Source: Daphnia pulex (Eukaryota > Arthropoda > Branchiopoda > Diplostraca > Daphniidae). Taken from it: 64,000 nt of DNA. Shown here one piece after another: positions 60,942-64,000 of this stretch (position 1 is the first letter of the stretch; each line of letters opens with the position of its first letter). The stretch is taken from the NCBI RefSeq assembly GCF_021134715.1, contig NC_060018.1, positions 6,961,501 to 7,025,500 on the forward strand, read 5' to 3'. The position numbers and the translations under genes were made by a program. Under the pieces are notes generated by a model. That model ran no database searches and was not told where the DNA came from. It was given only the letters and a program-made list of their open reading frames with translations.

Positions 60942-63095
60942 ATGTCGCGCTACCAATGCTCAAGTGTCACTTTTATTTGCCTGCCTTCCGTGTTGTCGAT
61001 CAAAGCGGTTGGTTGGACAATGATTTTGTTGTTTATTACTCAAGTCAAAAGCGCATCATACATCCACGGCAACGACGGAGTGACAATACCGTCAGTGGCC
61101 AAATTCTTTCCTCAAATACAATCGGATCTTTCGCGAGTCAAGTGGGGACATGGAGTCAACAGTAAGGCCCAGCTCAGCCAGACACTTCAAGGTGGGTATT
61201 TAATCATTTATTACTAATGATAACTCACTCAAAATCGCAAGTTAAATGGAAGAATTTAGGGAAATCCAAACCTAACACAATTTTTAATCATTTAAAAATT
61301 TAATTTGATTAAATAAAAACTAATTTGTGAAACTAATGAAATGTTAGTAGCGAAACGATGATTTTATTCGGTAAAGTTTCCGATTTTAGATTTCACGCGA
61401 TATTTGATGATTATAAAATTTGGAAAAAATTTTAAACGTATTTTGAAAATAGGAACTGACATGATGATTGAAGCGGATGTGTCTATGGGGATCGTAACGG
61501 GTCGCGAAGGAAAGTTTCTGCCAATCATGGCTCATCCGCCTTTTAAATCATCGGATTTGAGTTTAGAAGAATTTCTTGACACTACGCTGAGCAGCAGAAC
61601 GCCAAAGGGAATCAAGCTAGATTTCAAAGACATGGAAGCAGTCGAGTTATCACTCAGGACCATAAAAACGCGAGCTAACAAGGTATTATTTATATGTGCC
61701 GATTTATTGTCTGACAATCAAACGGCCAAATTTTATTCGTTATTATACTGACTCAGCACGGTAACTTTTATTGACTCACAAAGATTTACGCACCACTTTG
61801 GCTAAACGCGGACATTATCCAGGGGCCCGTCAATGCAACCACAAAGCCACTGGGTGAGAATTTCAACAGCCAGTACTTAAGCGCGTTTAGAAATAATTCA
61901 TTTCATTTTTACAATTCCAATTTCACTTTACATTTATTCTACTTTTCTGATTTCTCTTAAAAGCCCATGACACTGGACGTTTCGGTATATTTATAATGTT
62001 GTATAGTACAAGTGATTTCTAAATTGTAGATATTCATCATTTTCAAGAATAAAATGTTTTTTTTTTCTTTTTCAGATGCAAGGCGATTTCTGAATCTGAC
62101 AAAGAGCTACTTTCCTGATGCTGTTCTCTCCGTTGGATGGACAACCAGGTTTATTTCTTCGAATTTATTATTTATTTTTTTTTCTAGTTCCACTTAATCG
62201 TCACGCTAACTTTCCTTTCGCCTAAAAGGTATGGTCCTGATGTGTCTTCATGGCCGCTGCAGATCATCAACGAAGGTTCGTACACAATGAACCACATGAT
62301 CCAACTGCGTGATGCTCTCAGAGCGGCTCAAATCCGCCAGCCGGTGACCTTTCCCATTCGGGCTGGTTTATGTACCACGCCAGAGTCTCAGCGCAGCATT
62401 ATATGGTTACTGGAACAGGTACGCGACACTATATCCAATTCGATATAACAATATTTTTTAAAGCTGAATTTGACTTCTAACAATCAAACGTGGTCTTGCA
62501 TTTTAATATTGTGACTTGGTGCATGCAACGCATATTTGTATATGGCTATCTATAGTAGCTTTCAGTCACGGCCAAGCTGCCCATAAGGTTAGTGGGGCAA
62601 CATATGAGATGAATACCGTACATGCATAGTAATCATCATGAAATCCTGCCAAACTCTAACTTTCTCTCTAACGTGATTTGAAATAAGCCAGCCAAAGGGA
62701 AAGGATAATCTGATCCAAGGCAGCTAGTGCGTACCTATACTACCGTACCCTGTCCCAGTTCTTTTGTTTTGATTTCGATGGCAATCAGCACATCATTTCT
62801 TTTACCGCTTTCTCTGTTCTTGAGTTTAAACCTGATTATGCCAAAGTGATTACATATTAAATGTTAAATCACGCGAAAAATGTAAATTTCTCATTTCGAC
62901 GAATATGGTATGATGAGATAACGAGTCCTTTTATAGGTTGAAGACAGCACGCTGACCATTTGGAGTGGACCGTTCGACACTGTCGACGTGCCCGGACTAA
63001 TGAAACTCATTAAACACGTTGGCACGAAAAGAATTTACATCGACGTCTCCAGCGGCCTCCTCTGTGAAATTCAGCATTTCAACGATCGTTATTAG
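60942..63095 (+). CDS. FAM151 / menorin-like protein, copy 2
   Basis: Six exons (60942-61191, 61453-61682, 61784-61853, 62076-62148, 62229-62418, 62937-63095) give 323 aa from Met at 60942. A later in-frame Met at 61020 would start a compact signal peptide MILLFITQVKSAS and may be the true start. The domain has MMIEADVSMG, IMAHPPFK, PKGIKLDFKD, APLWLNADIIQGP, AVLSVGWTT, TFPIRAGL and IYIDVSSG. Compared with copy 1 it keeps an insertion after GWTTR (YGPDVSSWPLQI) and ends soon after the last strand, without the extra tail. Intron positions at the domain start and before the AP/VPLWLNADI block are shared, so the two genes are a tandem duplication. Confidence 0.87.
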
Positions 63096-63282
63096 CTTGT
63101 CATCGTGGCTAAATAGGAAAAGCTTTTGCATTATGCAATCGCCTCTAAGAAAAAAATAGAGTCAAGTCTGAGCTGCGCAACGACTTGCCAATGTAGAGCC
63201 TACCTTGCCGTGCAATAAGCTTTATAATCGTGTTGTAATGAAACGTCTGTAAGAACACCGCCAGTTCGCCTTGCGATTTTAT

Positions 63283-63288
63283 AATAAA
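63283..63288 (+). terminator. polyadenylation signal, FAM151 copy 2
   Basis: AATAAA 188 bases after the stop codon, followed by TGTCGTTTTGTGG, a GT-rich downstream element. Confidence 0.6.
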
Positions 63289-63595
63289 TGTCGTTTTGTG
63301 GCATTTAACAAAGCCACAACTTTTTGAAAATCTCTTGTGCTTTTCTTTTTATACGATTAATAATTATCAATGGTCTTTTGGTGAATTAAGATTTTTTTTT
63401 ACATTTCCGGTATATAAATGATTCGATTCAAACCGACGTACCGGTACTCAAAATGTTGACGTTGCATAAACTTTATTCAACACATCAAATTACTCGTGGA
63501 GGAACTTAAAACGCAACTCAGAGTAGGCCTACTTTAATTTCTTGACTATGTTGGGAAACTTGTTGGAAACCTTTTTGAATTCTATAAATTCTATC

Positions 63596-63603
63596 TATAT
63601 AAA
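63596..63603 (+). promoter_or_regulatory. TATA box of the right-edge gene
   Basis: TATATAAA about 230 bases before the start codon of the partial gene at 63827. The predicted start site would be near 63627, within or next to the X-box palindrome. Confidence 0.45.
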
Positions 63604-63623
63604 CGCCCGTAGCCAAAAGTCCC

Positions 63624-63636
63624 GTTGCTAGGCAAC
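63624..63636 (+). promoter_or_regulatory. X-box-like palindrome
   Basis: GTTGCTAGGCAAC is a perfect inverted repeat of two RFX half-sites with a one-base spacer. RFX factors bind such X-boxes near the start sites of cilium genes in animals. Its placement just after the TATA box supports function. Confidence 0.5.
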
Positions 63637-63826
63637 ATCGAGCGTGCGAGTTATCACAACATTGCCACCCAACCCTTAGTCACCATACTGCAGCTGAACA
63701 ATTTTCAAACTTTATTCGGTTCCCAACTTCCCAACAAGACTTTTTCTTTGGTTTCTTTGGTTCAACGAAACATATTGACGTGCTCATATTCTCAATCATT
63801 TTTGACGTCATCTCTTCCAAGTTTTA

Positions 63827-64000
63827 ATGCGTCAGTCTCGATCTGCTACTCTAAAAGTAAGTTAAAAGTACAAAATAAAAAGAAAGAATCAATTCTATCT
63901 TTTGAATAAAATGTACTAATGTATCTTATTAATCTGACTGTCAAGTAATTTAAACTTTAACTAAAAAAAAAGATGCTGCTAGATAAAGCTCCCAATGACC
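63827..64000 (+). CDS. first exons of a gene cut by the right edge
   Basis: A start codon at 63827 opens a short coding exon MRQSRSATLK that ends at a good donor (GTAAGT at 63857). A possible acceptor (AAG at 63970-63972) leads to MLLDKAPND up to the window end. The frame is consistent across the intron, but the acceptor is A-rich and poor in pyrimidines. Too little is visible to name the family. The upstream X-box hints at a ciliary role, which is inference. Confidence 0.4.

Overview
This is a eukaryotic, gene-dense window carrying seventeen protein genes that I can support. Introns are mostly short (about 55-100 bp, GT-AG), spacers between genes are short, and AT-rich non-coding DNA alternates with short microsatellites. 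The gene content is that of an arthropod: a SoxE factor, a Cys-loop receptor, FAM151 paralogues, Suv4-20 and Notchless. Intron size and compactness suggest a branchiopod crustacean such as Daphnia. The species is an inference; no single marker here proves it. Gene models were assembled by hand from reading frames, splice sites and phase checks. Exon coordinates are given in the entries.

Layout. 1-1777: 3' part of a lysine-rich C2HC zinc-finger gene (+). 2372-3275: UBA-containing peptidyl-tRNA hydrolase 2 (-). 3878-6130: LRR-like protein with an acidic tail (+). 6877-10164: LENG8 homologue with a SAC3/GANP domain (+). 10871-12260: a very tight head-to-tail trio, AROS/RPS19BP1, DPM2 and nicotinamide riboside kinase (+). 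14430-24044: SoxE gene (-) with a 6.4-kb intron inside the HMG box. About 24.1-31.3 kb: gene desert upstream of SoxE. 31286-34376: divergent pair TSSC4 (-) and RSL1D1 (+). 34760-36744: Notchless/NLE1 (+). 37672-39526: Vps62-family secreted protein (+). 39939-45218: large RAP1-like (TERF2IP-like) protein with a duplicated BRCT-Myb module plus two more Myb-like domains (+). 46156-48757: nicotinic-receptor-like subunit (-). 49770-52174 and 52836-54885: divergent pair Suv4-20 methyltransferase (-) and SPT2 histone chaperone (+). 57429-59968 and 60942-63095: two tandem FAM151/menorin-like genes (+). From about 63.6 kb: promoter and first exon of a further gene running off the right edge.

Functional themes. 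Ribosome biogenesis and RNA processing (RSL1D1, NLE1, AROS, TSSC4, LENG8, PTH2) and chromatin (Suv4-20, SPT2, RAP1-like) dominate. Two neighbouring ribosome-biogenesis genes carry a CACGTG E-box within 50 bp of the start codon. The most unusual items are the RAP1-like gene built by internal duplication, the operon-like AROS-DPM2-NMRK trio, a GA-AG (or damaged) splice donor in the Vps62-like gene, an initiator codon of Notchless split by an intron, and a perfect X-box palindrome next to a TATA box at the right end.
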